Assembly: GCA_016719605.1 (NCBI GenBank)
Contig: JADJYW010000006.1
Coordinates: 299,501-363,500, forward strand
Length of the DNA: 64,000 nt
Direction of reading: 5' to 3'
Source of the DNA: Lewinellaceae bacterium
GTDB taxonomy: Bacteria; Bacteroidota; Bacteroidia; Chitinophagales; Saprospiraceae
Both the position numbers and the translations under genes were made by a program. Shown piece by piece: positions 1 through 9,507 of the stretch (its first letter is position 1; every line of letters begins with the position of its first letter). A model generated the notes under the pieces. The model did not search any database. It saw nothing but the letters and a program-made list of their open reading frames with translations, and had not been told where the DNA came from.

Positions 1-1537
1 TCCCCAATGAAAAAATACTGCTCAATGAGCGACAAATATGGGCAGACAAGGACACCATCCTGGACGGCAGCCAAAAAAATGCCGCCATCATACGGGGAGG
101 CCTGCGGCACGATCACTTTAACGATTGGCGTTTGGACTGCAGCATCAAGTCGCTTGGCTCCAATTTTATGATTATGAATACCCTGCCGGAAGACAATGCC
201 ATGTATTACGGGCAGGGCATCGGTGCATTTGAAGCCATATTTTCCGGGACATTCAGCAAAACCGACATACTCGTCAATGCGACGACAGGAAAGGAAACCC
301 GGCTGTTTATTCCGCTCGCTTCCGCCTCCTCTCTGGATGTACAAGACGCCAGTTTTATTACTTTTCGCAAGCGTGAATCCGCGCAAGATGAACAGGGCAA
401 AGCCAAAACAAAAAACTCGATAACGACTGATCTGAAAGGACTGACGTTCGAGATGAATGTTTCTGTAACCGACGACGCCGAGGTGCAATTGATTTTTGAC
501 GCGCAAGCGGGCGATATTGTAAAAGGCAGGGGAACGGGCGATATCCGCATGGTCATCAACCGGGAAGGCGAGTTCAAAATGTACGGTACCTACCAGATCA
601 GAAGGGGCGAATACATGTTCACCTTGCTCAACTGGGTGAACAAGCCATTTTCTGTGAATGACGGCGGGACGATCAGTTGGTACGGCGACCCGTATGGCGC
701 CCAGATCAACCTGGAGGCGGTGTACGCAGAAAACACATCGCTTTACAACCTGCTTCGGGAGGAACTGGAGGTAACCCAAACGCTGAATGCAGAGGCCTCC
801 AAATCCACGCGGGCCATCGTCGCCATGCGTCTGAAAGGCGACCTTTTTAAACCCAATATCAGTTTTGATCTGAGTTTTCCCAATGTGTCGAGTCAACTCA
901 AGTCTATGACCGACAATAAATTGTCGTTGCTTCGACAGGATCAAAATGAGTTGACGCGCCAGGTATTCGGTCTGATTGTGATCGGTTCTTTCCTGCCGCC
1001 CGCCGGCACTTCCGTCAATATCCAGAGCAGCGACTACCTGGCTTCCGCCTTCAATACGCTGACACAGGTTTTGAGCAATCAGTTTTCGTCCTACCTGACC
1101 GGTCTGGCTTCGGAGTGGTTTGGCGGAAAGGTGTCCAGTATTGAGTTTGATATTGCCTACAACGAGTACCGAAACCAGGTTACGCCCGGGCAGGCCAATC
1201 TTGCCCAGATTGGCCGGGAACTACAGGTGCGGCTCACCAGTGGTTTTGCCAACGACCGGATCACGGTACAACTGGGCTCCCAAATCGGCATCGGGCAGCC
1301 CGGTACCTCCAACGCGGAAGTTTTTTGGGCGAAGATGTCACGGTCGAAATTCAGATTACCGAAAATCGCCAATGGCGCCTCAAAGTTTACCAGCGAACAG
1401 AACCGGACATTGCGGGCGGCTCCAGAAGGTCTCGCTATGGTTTTGGCTTGAACTTCCGCAAGGAATACGATACGTTCGGCGAACTGATGGACGGCCTGAC
1501 AGGCTGGATGCGGGGCGGCAAGAAAAAAGAGGGGTAA
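1..1537 (+). CDS. tamB: TamB-like translocation/assembly module, C-terminal part (5' end outside window, one frameshift)
   Basis: The reading frame is open from base 3, so the gene begins before the window. The visible ~510 codons are the beta-rich C-terminal region of the TamB/DUF490 family, an envelope-spanning protein that in Gram-negative bacteria helps move lipids or outer-membrane proteins across the periplasm. Typical features are the RGTGDIRMVI and YQIRRGEYMF segments, the FDLSFPN segment, and a terminal YGFGLNFRKEYDTFGEL strand. The frame breaks at a run of six T at 1321-1326; one extra T would join GTSNAEV to LGEDVTVEIQ and restore the family C-terminus ending at the TAA at 1535-1537. 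I read this as a homopolymer error rather than a real truncation. It converges on yidC, 25 bases away. Confidence 0.8.
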
Positions 1538-1562
1538 ACTCCTTTGCAAAACGTGCGCGGGA

Positions 1563-3449
1563 TTACTTCTTTCCGCCTTTTTTCGTCTTTTCTTCCTGTA
1601 CGCGTTGTTGTTCGCGCATGGCGGCCTCGAAGCGGTCACGCCAGCCTCCGGTCTTCTTGGGGCGGTTTTTGTTGGCTTCGAGTTGCGCCGTTATCTTTTC
1701 ATGGTCAATCAAAAACTGTTTGGTCACGACGGTTTGGCCAATGTTCAGGATATTGCTGAAACACAGATACAGCGTGAGGCCTGCGGCGAAACTGTTGAAA
1801 AAGAACATGAACATGACCGGCATACCGTACTGCATGTATTTCATGACCTTCATTTGTTCGTTGCCGGCCATGGCCGAGCTGTCCATTTGCTTCATAGAGT
1901 ACCAGGTGTACCACAGTGTAGTGACGACCCAGATCAGCGTGAATGCACTGATGTGGGTGCCGAAGCCCCAGACGTAGAACGGCAGTCGGAAGGCAATATC
2001 GTAGCTGGACAAGTCTGTGGCCCAGAGAAAACTCGCCTGGCGAAACTCAATGGCTGCCGGGAAGAAGCGGTACAGGGCAAACCAGATCGGCATTTGCAGG
2101 AAGATTGGCAAGCAGCCGCCGAGGGGATTCACCTTGAATTCGCTATACATTTTCATGGTTTCCACCGAAACAGCCTGCTGGTCATTGCCCAGTTTTTTGC
2201 GCAATTCGTCAATTTTGGGTTTCAATGCGGCCATTTTGGCTTGGCTGTACACCATACGGTAGGTGAGGGGGTATAACAGTAATTTCACGATCAGCGTCAG
2301 GAGGAGGATAACAATACCGGCGCTGCCGACAAATCGCGCGAGGAGGTCAAAAATCGGGTGGATGATCCAGCGGTTGATGGCGCCAAACAAGCTGGAGCCG
2401 AATGGGATGATGTCCTCCAGAGCAATGTCGTACGCCCGCAGGCGGTCGAATTCATTCGGACCGGAATAGATGGTCATACCGGCCTTGCCGTCCGTTAGCG
2501 GGACGGTTGCCGATGCGCGCACGATTTTCAGGTCGGAGTCGGCATTAGTTAATACCATCGTTTCGCCGACGAAGTCCCGGAACGAGAAGTTGCGGGCGAT
2601 GAGCGAGGTATTGAAAAACTGGTTGGAGTGGCTCAGCCACTTCACGGGCTGTTCGCCGAGGTTCTCGGAGTCGTTGCTGCGGCAGTCGCAGTAGTCGGGG
2701 TCCTCGCTGTCCGGTTTGAAATACACGGTGGACATGGTGCGCTCGTACTCCTGGTTGCGTTCCAGTTTGTCCAGGTGGTTTACCCAGTTGAGGCGCAGGG
2801 TATTTTGTCCTGGCGCGAGGGCGGATACGAGTCCTTCGCCACCGATTTGGTAGTCCAACTCGTAATTATCGGCGCTCAAGGTGTAGGTTTGTTCGAAGTA
2901 GCCCCCAGTGCTAGTGGGTGCGCGGAACGAAACCGTGTTTCCGTTCTTGTTTGCCACGAAGTACAGGTCGCTGGAGTTGATGCGATTGGGTGCACCGGCG
3001 GCGGGGATGAGGTACTCGAACCGGTTTTTTTGATCTTCGAGCAGGCGCACGGGGCTATTGACATCGTACCCGGCGCTGTCGAGATTGATCTTTTCGTAGT
3101 TTTTCAGGAAAACCTCCGTTATGCGTCCGCCTTTGCTGGAGAAAGTCACACGCATCAGGTTGTTTTCGAGCGAGATAGATTGCTCCGTGCCGGTTGCTGC
3201 GGGAGCGAAGACGCCGAACCGGGCGGTGAGTGCCGATTGCTGCCCGGTAGAATCAGGTGTTGCAGTCGCTGCAGTAGCGGGTGCTACGGCACTTGGTGCG
3301 GGGCTGGGTTTTTCGGCGGATTGGGTTGGTTTTTCGGTGTTGTCCTGCGTGGGTTTGTCTGGTGCGGAGTACTGCATCCACAAATAGACCAGCAAAAAAA
3401 TCAGACCCATGCCGACGACGGTATTCAGATTACTCTGTTTATCTTCCAT
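1563..3449 (-). CDS. yidC: Membrane protein insertase YidC
   Basis: This 628-residue protein is a full-length Gram-negative-type YidC, which inserts and folds inner-membrane proteins with or without SecYEG. An N-terminal membrane anchor (about residues 11-27) is followed by a Pro/Ala/Thr-rich linker, a large periplasmic beta domain, and the conserved 60KD_IMP core from about residue 370. The core shows YPLTYRMVYSQAKM and VNPLGGCLPIFLQMPIW. Where E. coli has the groove arginine (IVRGIMYPLT) this protein has lysine (IVKLLLYPLT), still positively charged. The C-terminus is very basic (KKGGKK), as expected for ribosome contact. A TACTTTTG box on the minus strand at 3567-3574 could be its promoter, giving a leader of about 110 bases. 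The gene is intact. Confidence 0.96.
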   Translation of the reverse strand: MEDKQSNLNTVVGMGLIFLLVYLWMQYSAPDKPTQDNTEKPTQSAEKPSPAPSAVAPATAATATPDSTGQQSALTARFGVFAPAATGTEQSISLENNLMRVTFSSKGGRITEVFLKNYEKINLDSAGYDVNSPVRLLEDQKNRFEYLIPAAGAPNRINSSDLYFVANKNGNTVSFRAPTSTGGYFEQTYTLSADNYELDYQIGGEGLVSALAPGQNTLRLNWVNHLDKLERNQEYERTMSTVYFKPDSEDPDYCDCRSNDSENLGEQPVKWLSHSNQFFNTSLIARNFSFRDFVGETMVLTNADSDLKIVRASATVPLTDGKAGMTIYSGPNEFDRLRAYDIALEDIIPFGSSLFGAINRWIIHPIFDLLARFVGSAGIVILLLTLIVKLLLYPLTYRMVYSQAKMAALKPKIDELRKKLGNDQQAVSVETMKMYSEFKVNPLGGCLPIFLQMPIWFALYRFFPAAIEFRQASFLWATDLSSYDIAFRLPFYVWGFGTHISAFTLIWVVTTLWYTWYSMKQMDSSAMAGNEQMKVMKYMQYGMPVMFMFFFNSFAAGLTLYLCFSNILNIGQTVVTKQFLIDHEKITAQLEANKNRPKKTGGWRDRFEAAMREQQRVQEEKTKKGGKK

Positions 3450-3566
3450 TTCTTAGTGTAAAACGATGAATGTACTTGCAATGAAGCGCGGTTTGGTGCT
3501 TGAAGTGGGAATGAGCAGCGGTTTTCCGTTACTGAGGCTCCCCCATCACATCCCGCAAAAGCGCCG

Positions 3567-3574
3567 CAAAAGTA
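3567..3574 (-). promoter_or_regulatory. Possible -7 box (TACTTTTG) for yidC
   Basis: TACTTTTG on the minus strand matches the Bacteroidota -7 consensus TANNTTTG. It lies about 118 bases upstream of the yidC start codon. No clear -33 element was identified. Confidence 0.4.
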
Positions 3575-3846
3575 TGGCAAAACCCGTGGTGGTGCTAACA
3601 AGACTCAAAGATTCTCCCCCTGGTTTCGACCGGCGGCTGGTGTGGGCCTACCTGCGCACTGTTTACGGGGTATCCGGGTGGCCGCCCTTCGACGTGTATA
3701 TCGGCGCGCTTACTTCGGAGGTGGCACAGCGGCTGGATCGGGACGGTGTGGAATCGTTTGCATTTTTGACCGCAGCCAACCCCCGCGCTTGCCTGCTACC
3801 GGAGGGAAAGGGTGGGGAAGTAGCCGTTTGGTGGGTTGGGGTATGA
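3574..3846 (+). CDS. Possible DUF3293 protein, truncated
   Basis: The product resembles the front half of the DUF3293 family, small proteins of unknown function. The matching parts are WAYLRTVYGV and SFAFLTAANPRACLLPE, which fit the family pattern of a TAxNP motif after a short helical start. The family usually runs to 130-150 residues and ends in a basic helix; here only about 90 residues follow the ATG at 3574 and no family C-terminus is visible in any frame. The frame is open further upstream, but that part does not look conserved. It may be a fragment or a chance ORF. Confidence 0.35.
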   Translation: MAKPVVVLTRLKDSPPGFDRRLVWAYLRTVYGVSGWPPFDVYIGALTSEVAQRLDRDGVESFAFLTAANPRACLLPEGKGGEVAVWWVGV

Positions 3847-4039
3847 CGGATTCCTTCCGGCCTGAAGGCTTCTTTTTGTCTACGCACGTTGAATGCTTTT
3901 TTGAGTTCAGCCGGCAAATAACTTTTTCTAATTTTGGGGCTTCAAGAGGGGGAGGGTGAGAGGACGTTTGTTCAGGCTGGTAATGAGTTTTGCGGGATGG
4001 GACATCGTTGCATTGGGTCATGTTTTTTGTGGATAGGCT

Positions 4040-5660
4040 AAAAAAAATGAAAAGCATTTTCAATCAATTTTTCATTGCACTCCGGGCGAGGCTTAGTTGT
4101 AACGGTATAATTTCTTGAGCAATTTAATGATTTTAATATGATAAAAACTTATTTTGAAAGAATTTGGTTAGCCTTGTTTGCACATCCGTCTTTCTCTCGA
4201 TTTAACCACTATATGATGAACTTGTTTCAAAAAAATATAGGGATAAATAATTACAAATCAGACAACATTAGTGGTGAAACATTTTGGGCTAATTACATCA
4301 TGGAAAACTATTCAGTTGATCTTATTTTTGATATTGGAGCACACAAAGGTGATTATGCCAATATGTTTAGATCTGCTGGGTATTTAGGGGAAATTTACAT
4401 GTTTGAGCCTAATCCGGAAACCTATGAGGAGTTGGTAAATAGAACTAATACTTCCAATCATAATTATCACTTTAATATAGGATTTTCTGATGTTAAAGGA
4501 TTTCGATTAATTTTTGATTATGACATAAAGGGTGGATCGCCTCATGCATCCCTATTCTCCAAAGTTATTACAGATATGCATAATTCAGAAAATACAAAAT
4601 CACTTGAAGTAAATCTAATGACATTAGATGAATTTACCGATGAACATAAAATTAATAAAATATCATTTTTGAAAATTGACACAGAGGGGAATGAATTTCC
4701 AATTTTAAAAGGTGCAAAAAAACTATTGAGAGATGATAAAATTGATCTTATACAGTTTGAATTTGGAGAAATGAATGTCATAAGTGGCTTCTTCTTCAAA
4801 GATTTCTTTGATCTTCTTTCTGAAAAATACCTTTTATATCGCCTGCTTCCAAATGCACTTCTACCATTGAATAATTACAATGCCAGAAATTGTGAAATAT
4901 TTATCTATCAAAACATAATTGCAGTACATAAAAATTTAATGAAATGATTAAATTTTTATCTATAATTTTTTCAATAAATTTCATTTTTTTGATTGACTTG
5001 AGTGCTCAATCCTTATCTTACATTCATTTTTACTCAAAGAATGGATTGCCTAGTGATCTGGTTTACTGTGGACTGCAAGACTACAGAGGCATGCTTTGGT
5101 TTGGTAGCGATAAGGGAATTTTTAAATATGATAATAGAGTAATTAGAGTATTCAGTACTGATGATGGGCTTCCTGATCCAGAAGTATTTAACATGGTTGA
5201 AGAGTCTAATGGCAGAATATGGGTAAATAGTTTTAGGCAAAAACCTTGCTTCATTAAATATGATAGTATCTACACTAAAAGCACATTTTTAGAAAACATA
5301 AACTTGCATTATGGTATTTGTGATTTTTTTGAGGATATTGACAATGTAGTATGGGTTTTAAATACAACAGATACAGTTTATTCTATATTTGGTGAAAAAG
5401 TAAAAAGGCATAGATTGCCGAGTACCATCATTCAATTTAATAGAGTAGATAACTCTCTTCTTGCTTTTGGGAGTGGTTATTTATTTGATTATTCTAATAG
5501 AGATTCTAAACTTATATTTGATTTCGTTAAAGAATTAAATGGTATTCCTAAATATGTTGCATCATGTATATCTGGAAATAGAATGCTGTGTTCTTTTTTA
5601 GAAAAATTGTTGCTATTAGAATATCGTAATGGGAGGTGTAAAGTAGTTGAAAGCAAAGGC
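4040..5660. other. AT-rich island with sharp edges, one inside an ORF
   Basis: From about 4040 the base composition falls abruptly from the GC-rich local average to clearly AT-rich, and it returns to GC-rich at about 5650-5700. The island covers the whole FkbM gene and the first ~240 codons of the following sensor kinase, whose reading frame continues unbroken through the right edge. Codons in the island prefer A/T at third positions, unlike the neighbours. This is consistent with horizontally acquired DNA joined by recombination inside the kinase gene. No transposase, integrase or flanking direct repeat was seen. Confidence 0.75.
4138..4947 (+). CDS. FkbM family SAM-dependent methyltransferase
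   Basis: This 269-residue protein has the FkbM methyltransferase fold. The SAM-binding motif is LIFDIGAHKGDYANMF near residues 64-79, followed by the acidic IYMFEPNPET, and the family signature FLKIDTEGNEFPILKG lies near residue 180. FkbM enzymes O-methylate hydroxyls on polyketides and on many cell-surface glycans; the substrate here is unknown. The gene is strongly AT-rich compared with the window, suggesting transfer. Its TGA stop overlaps the ATG of the next gene (ATGA at 4944-4947), so the two are probably translationally coupled. That arrangement with a sensor kinase is unusual. Confidence 0.88.
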   Translation: MIKTYFERIWLALFAHPSFSRFNHYMMNLFQKNIGINNYKSDNISGETFWANYIMENYSVDLIFDIGAHKGDYANMFRSAGYLGEIYMFEPNPETYEELVNRTNTSNHNYHFNIGFSDVKGFRLIFDYDIKGGSPHASLFSKVITDMHNSENTKSLEVNLMTLDEFTDEHKINKISFLKIDTEGNEFPILKGAKKLLRDDKIDLIQFEFGEMNVISGFFFKDFFDLLSEKYLLYRLLPNALLPLNNYNARNCEIFIYQNIIAVHKNLMK

Positions 5661-7970
5661 TCAATCAGCGGCCGCGTCTACACCGACCGCGCCGGCCGTT
5701 TCTGGATATGCTCTCCATCGCAGGGAGCTATTTGCTTTGATAACGTCAATCGCGATTTATCAAATCCAAAGGTATACCTGCCGGGCAGAAAAACAACATC
5801 TATGTTTGAGGATGAGCAGGGTACATTTTGGTTTTGTACCCTCGACGATGGTATCTATGGGCTGCCCCTCGGCGCTCCAGTCACCTATACCAGAAATGAC
5901 GGTCTTCCCTCGAACAACCTGGTCTCAGTAGCACGCGACAGCTTTGGCCGCATCCTGTTCGGCGACGATGAGGGCAATATGAATACGCTCCAAAACAGGC
6001 GCCTCGGACTCAATCGATACTATTCCACCGACGGGTATAATCGAGTCCTGGGTATATATCCGATAGCCAAAGAGGAGGTTTGGGTCGTAACAGATGAAGG
6101 TATTGTCATACAATTTGCCGACGGGCGCAGTGCGAAAGGACCGCCGTTAGGCAGTCCAAAGGCCATATTGCTCCATGGGGATGTGGTTTGGTGCGGCACC
6201 TCGGCCGGGCTGTACACGATTTCCCGCCGGCAAAAAACAATTACAGCAAAATACATCAGTCAGCGCATCACTGCGCTCGAAATGGATTCCGATGGTATCG
6301 TTTGGGCAGGCGGTATCGAGGGCCTCTTCAATGCTGCCGACTCGTTCCAACTGAACCATGGCGCCCGGTTTTCTGCCTTGAAAAACCGAATTATCGCTAT
6401 CAAACGGGGTGAAAAAGGCATACTTTGGGTGGCTACACCCGAGCAAGGACTGCTACGGGTGGAGGTGCAAAAGGGAAATGTTGTGCGCGTGCTTCGGGCC
6501 AATGATTTCCTCAAGCAGCCCATTCAGGGCATCCATTCCATGCACCGGGATGCCGGCGGTCGGCTATGGCTGGCAACCAACCGCGGCATTTTTGGCCTGA
6601 ACCCAAACAACTGGTCAGTTTTGAAATACAACCATTACGACGGACTCGCCAACAGCGATGTCAAATCCATCGTGGTGCATGAGGATACCCTGTGGGCGGC
6701 TACACCCAGCGGACTTACCCAAATGCTGCTCACCCCCCTGCCCTCCATGGGGCAGTTCGCTACCTATATCACCGCAGTTCGGTATCGGCAAAAAGAACAG
6801 GACAAGGCGCTCTACATCACCGATGCGCCCTCGGAAACCAGAACGACTATCCTGCCGCCCGACGCCTCGCTCGTCGAGGTGGATTTTGCCGGTCTCGACT
6901 ACCGGAGTCGCGGAAATCTGATGTTCGACTGTGTCATCACAGAGGAACTGCCACCCTTCCAGTGGATCACTACGGACTACCTGATCCGATGGATCGGGAA
7001 CGGGTTCCGTACCCAATCAGACACCACCCGCCTGTACAAAAGCAGCCTTGATTTCGGGGTAAATATGCCCTCCGGAAAATTCAAACTCCGCGTGACGGCT
7101 CTTACCCAAAACGAGGTTTACGGCCGGCCATCCAGCGAATGGGCCGTGGTCATGCCCGCACGCTGGTACTCTACCATCTGGTTTTCCTTGCTGACCTGGA
7201 CGATCATTGGCCTGGTCATTTATCGCATTTATCAAATTCGCGCCAAACTGCGGGAAATGGCACTCACTGTCGCCCGATTCCGACTCATGGCGCTTCAGGC
7301 TCAAATCAATCCGCACTTCATCGGAAATTCCATTAACGCCATCCAGCGGTTCTTTTACCCGCCCGATCCTGCCAGCGCCAGTCAGTACAACTCCACGTTC
7401 ACCGACATGCTGCGCAAGACGCTGGATTTTTCAGAAAAGACATTCATAACCTTTGAAGAAGAAATTGCCTACAACCAACATTACCTGGAAATGGCGCGCC
7501 TCCGGTACGGCGATAACCGGTTCTCGTACTCAATAACCGGAACAGAAGACATCCCCGGCGATATGCCATATCCATCGCTTTTCCTGCAGCCTATCCTCGA
7601 AAATGCAACCATACACGGCGTCTCTCCCGACGGCATTTCTATCGTGCAAGTCAACTATGCCCTGCACAGCGGCAGGCTGTTTTGCTCCATTACCGACAAC
7701 GGGCCAGGCCTGAATGACGGCAAAATGAACCAGGCAAATCGAACTGATCTCAAGCGCCGGTCAAAAGGTGTGGCAATTTTGCACAAAAAAGCCGCAACGC
7801 TCAATGAGCTCTTCGATATTGATCTGCAAATGACAATTCGAGACCTCGGCGATTCATTCTCCCGAGAACGGGGCACGCAAGCCTTGGTATCGTTCGATGT
7901 CCAAAAAATACAAAAGGCGCCACGCCGACAAGTGAAAATAGACCGGTACGCTGTACCTTCCGGCCGTTAA
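4944..7970 (+). CDS. Beta-propeller sensor histidine kinase, LytS type
   Basis: The 1008-residue protein has a signal peptide, then about 600 residues of two-component-regulator propeller repeats (for example GLPSDLVYCGLQDYRGMLWF and GLPSNNLVSVARDSFGRI). A Y_Y_Y-like beta domain, a transmembrane helix near 735-757 and a His_kinase domain follow. The phospho-acceptor histidine is His791 in LQAQINPHFIGNSINAI. The ATPase domain shows FLQPILENATIHGV and ITDNGPGL. It should sense a periplasmic ligand and phosphorylate the LytTR regulator directly downstream. The N-terminal ~240 codons are AT-rich and the rest GC-rich, with the frame intact across the boundary, so the protein looks like a recombinant with a replaced sensor end. 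The start codon overlaps the FkbM stop. Confidence 0.9.
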   Translation: MIKFLSIIFSINFIFLIDLSAQSLSYIHFYSKNGLPSDLVYCGLQDYRGMLWFGSDKGIFKYDNRVIRVFSTDDGLPDPEVFNMVEESNGRIWVNSFRQKPCFIKYDSIYTKSTFLENINLHYGICDFFEDIDNVVWVLNTTDTVYSIFGEKVKRHRLPSTIIQFNRVDNSLLAFGSGYLFDYSNRDSKLIFDFVKELNGIPKYVASCISGNRMLCSFLEKLLLLEYRNGRCKVVESKGSISGRVYTDRAGRFWICSPSQGAICFDNVNRDLSNPKVYLPGRKTTSMFEDEQGTFWFCTLDDGIYGLPLGAPVTYTRNDGLPSNNLVSVARDSFGRILFGDDEGNMNTLQNRRLGLNRYYSTDGYNRVLGIYPIAKEEVWVVTDEGIVIQFADGRSAKGPPLGSPKAILLHGDVVWCGTSAGLYTISRRQKTITAKYISQRITALEMDSDGIVWAGGIEGLFNAADSFQLNHGARFSALKNRIIAIKRGEKGILWVATPEQGLLRVEVQKGNVVRVLRANDFLKQPIQGIHSMHRDAGGRLWLATNRGIFGLNPNNWSVLKYNHYDGLANSDVKSIVVHEDTLWAATPSGLTQMLLTPLPSMGQFATYITAVRYRQKEQDKALYITDAPSETRTTILPPDASLVEVDFAGLDYRSRGNLMFDCVITEELPPFQWITTDYLIRWIGNGFRTQSDTTRLYKSSLDFGVNMPSGKFKLRVTALTQNEVYGRPSSEWAVVMPARWYSTIWFSLLTWTIIGLVIYRIYQIRAKLREMALTVARFRLMALQAQINPHFIGNSINAIQRFFYPPDPASASQYNSTFTDMLRKTLDFSEKTFITFEEEIAYNQHYLEMARLRYGDNRFSYSITGTEDIPGDMPYPSLFLQPILENATIHGVSPDGISIVQVNYALHSGRLFCSITDNGPGLNDGKMNQANRTDLKRRSKGVAILHKKAATLNELFDIDLQMTIRDLGDSFSRERGTQALVSFDVQKIQKAPRRQVKIDRYAVPSGR

Positions 7971-7993
7971 TCCAATTTTCATAACTCGCTCGT

Positions 7994-8773
7994 ATGCATC
8001 AGATCAATGCCATTATCGTAGACGATGAGGCCAGCGCTGTACTCACCCTGCGGGGTATGCTGGAGGAGTTTTGCCCCATGGTCCATGTCATTCATATTGC
8101 CAGCTCTGTCGAACAAGGGGTGTTCGCTGCCAACCAATACCGCCCAGAAGTGGTGTTTCTGGACATCGAGATGCACCCGAACGGCAATGGCTTCGATTTT
8201 TTAGAACAAACAAATCGCCTGGATTTTGGCGTGATCTTCACCACGGCACATGCCCAGTACGCCGTCCGGGCCATAAATGCCACACAGCCCTGGGCATATT
8301 TGGTGAAACCCTACAAAGCCGCAGAACTTATTCAAGCAGTACAGACCGCCGTGCTCAACGTTCGACTGCCGGATGCGCCTGTAGCCAGCCAGCCGCGCGG
8401 GATTATTCTCAGTGATATGCGCAAGGGAAATGTGGTGGTGCGCTATACCGACCTGATCTGTTGCTTGTCCGACGGGTCCTGTTCGGTTTTTCATTATTAC
8501 GACGAAGACAAGGTCGAGCAACTGGCCGTTTACCGAACCATGCGCGACATAGAGGCCGAGTTGCCGGGACACCTGTTTTGTCGGGTACATCACGGCGCTG
8601 TGGTTAATATGGCCTATATCCGTCGCTACGAACGGATAGGCCGATCCGGCAAGTTGTACCTCGTCTCCAATCTTACAACCGATGTGTCCACACAAAAAAT
8701 GGAACACTTCACCCGGGAATTCGACCTTTTCCTCAAAGGAGGTGAGCCGCTGGCCCCCAAAAAAGGACGGTGA
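7994..8773 (+). CDS. LytTR family response regulator
   Basis: The 259-residue protein begins with a receiver domain (IIVDDEASAVLTL, phospho-acceptor Asp57 in VVFLDIEM, conserved Lys in YLVKPYK). It ends with a LytTR DNA-binding domain from about residue 140, with VNMAYIRRYER typical of the family. It lies 23 bases after the kinase in the same direction, giving a standard propeller-kinase/LytTR pair. LytTR regulators bind direct repeats upstream of target promoters; the targets cannot be told here. The gene is GC-rich like the chromosome, so it belongs with the kinase's native C-terminal half rather than with the AT-rich island. Confidence 0.93.
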   Translation: MHQINAIIVDDEASAVLTLRGMLEEFCPMVHVIHIASSVEQGVFAANQYRPEVVFLDIEMHPNGNGFDFLEQTNRLDFGVIFTTAHAQYAVRAINATQPWAYLVKPYKAAELIQAVQTAVLNVRLPDAPVASQPRGIILSDMRKGNVVVRYTDLICCLSDGSCSVFHYYDEDKVEQLAVYRTMRDIEAELPGHLFCRVHHGAVVNMAYIRRYERIGRSGKLYLVSNLTTDVSTQKMEHFTREFDLFLKGGEPLAPKKGR

Positions 8774-8828
8774 GATACGATACCCGCAAGTATTTTTTAT
8801 AGTAACTCCTGCGGGCAATAATTCTATA

Positions 8829-9087
8829 ACAAAATCCCGGCAATTGCCGCCGTCAAAAAACACGCAACGGAACCGCCGACGAGGGTGAGTTTTTCAAGTT
8901 CCTGTTTTTCGGTTTCGGGCAGCAGTATCTTGGAGCACACAATGGCTGCTGGAGCCGACATGATGCACGAACCCTCCAAACGCCAGTTGATCAGCCTGGC
9001 GATCCCGGCTCAACAAGTAACAGATGCCCAGTAAACTTGCCGTGCCCAATAGGCAGGCCCCGGCCGATGTTGATCAAAAAAATCCAT
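8829..9087 (-). pseudogene. Remnant of NupC-type concentrative nucleoside transporter
   Basis: Three short pieces of a CNT-family nucleoside permease remain in the order of the parent gene. The first is an N-terminus beginning MDFFDQ and continuing, after a frame change, with LLGTASLLGICYLLSRD. The second is the gate segment GSCIMSAPAAIVCSKILLPE plus TEK (about 8890-8960). The third is a C-terminal VGGSVACFLTAAIAGILL followed by TAG. Functional members have about 400 residues; here about 86 codons remain, so most membrane helices are gone through internal deletions. This occupies most of the space between the LytTR regulator and the SUI1 gene. Confidence 0.7.
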
Positions 9088-9137
9088 AGAGTTGATGGTT
9101 GATGCTGGTGTGGTTTGGTGCGCTGCTGTGCCGCGAA

Positions 9138-9482
9138 TTACCCGCCGGCTTTTTTTGTATTGGTGTAGCCAAGTTCCACCAGGAGACTGAGTACTTTGTC
9201 GCGGTGGTTGCCTTGTACGATGATGATGCCGTCTTTGGCGCTACCCCCTGCGGCACACTTGTTCTTGATCAGCTTGGCCAGTTCGTCCAGTTTGTCTCCA
9301 GCGCCCATGTAGCCTTTGATCACCGTGGATTACTTGCCGCCCTCGCCTCGCTCTAACCAGATACGCAAGACTTGTTTGTCGTTTGTCAAATTCATATCAG
9401 GTTCGTTTTCCTCGGCAGCCTCGAAATCGGGGTTGGTGGAGAAGACAAATCCGCCGGAAGCAATGTGTTTGTTTTTGGACAT
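9138..9482 (-). CDS. SUI1/YciH family translation factor with an in-frame TAA
   Basis: The gene reads from ATG 9482 (MSKNKHIASGGFVFSTNPDF) into a complete SUI1 domain with AGGSAKDGIIIVQGNHRDKV, the eIF1-like fold that in bacteria (YciH) affects start-site selection. Between ERGEGGK and STVIKGYMG lies an in-frame TAA at 9330-9332; the frame is otherwise uninterrupted. The family reads straight through this point. A GTG at 9321-9323 could restart the C-terminal half, but a sequencing error or a nonsense mutation is simpler. Total length without the stop is about 114 residues, normal for the family. Confidence 0.8.
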
Positions 9483-9507
9483 AAAAAATCTACTTGGAAG
9501 GTTAACC

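Noticed and set aside
1321..1330. Programmed -1 frameshifting in tamB
   Set aside because: TamB is not known to be recoded. The T6 run would require re-pairing of tRNA-Trp to TTG, and many other genes in the window have similar breaks, so an indel error is simpler.
8201..8863. A 220-codon minus-strand ORF opposite the LytTR regulator
   Set aside because: The plus-strand gene carries receiver and LytTR motifs; the other frame is a shadow.
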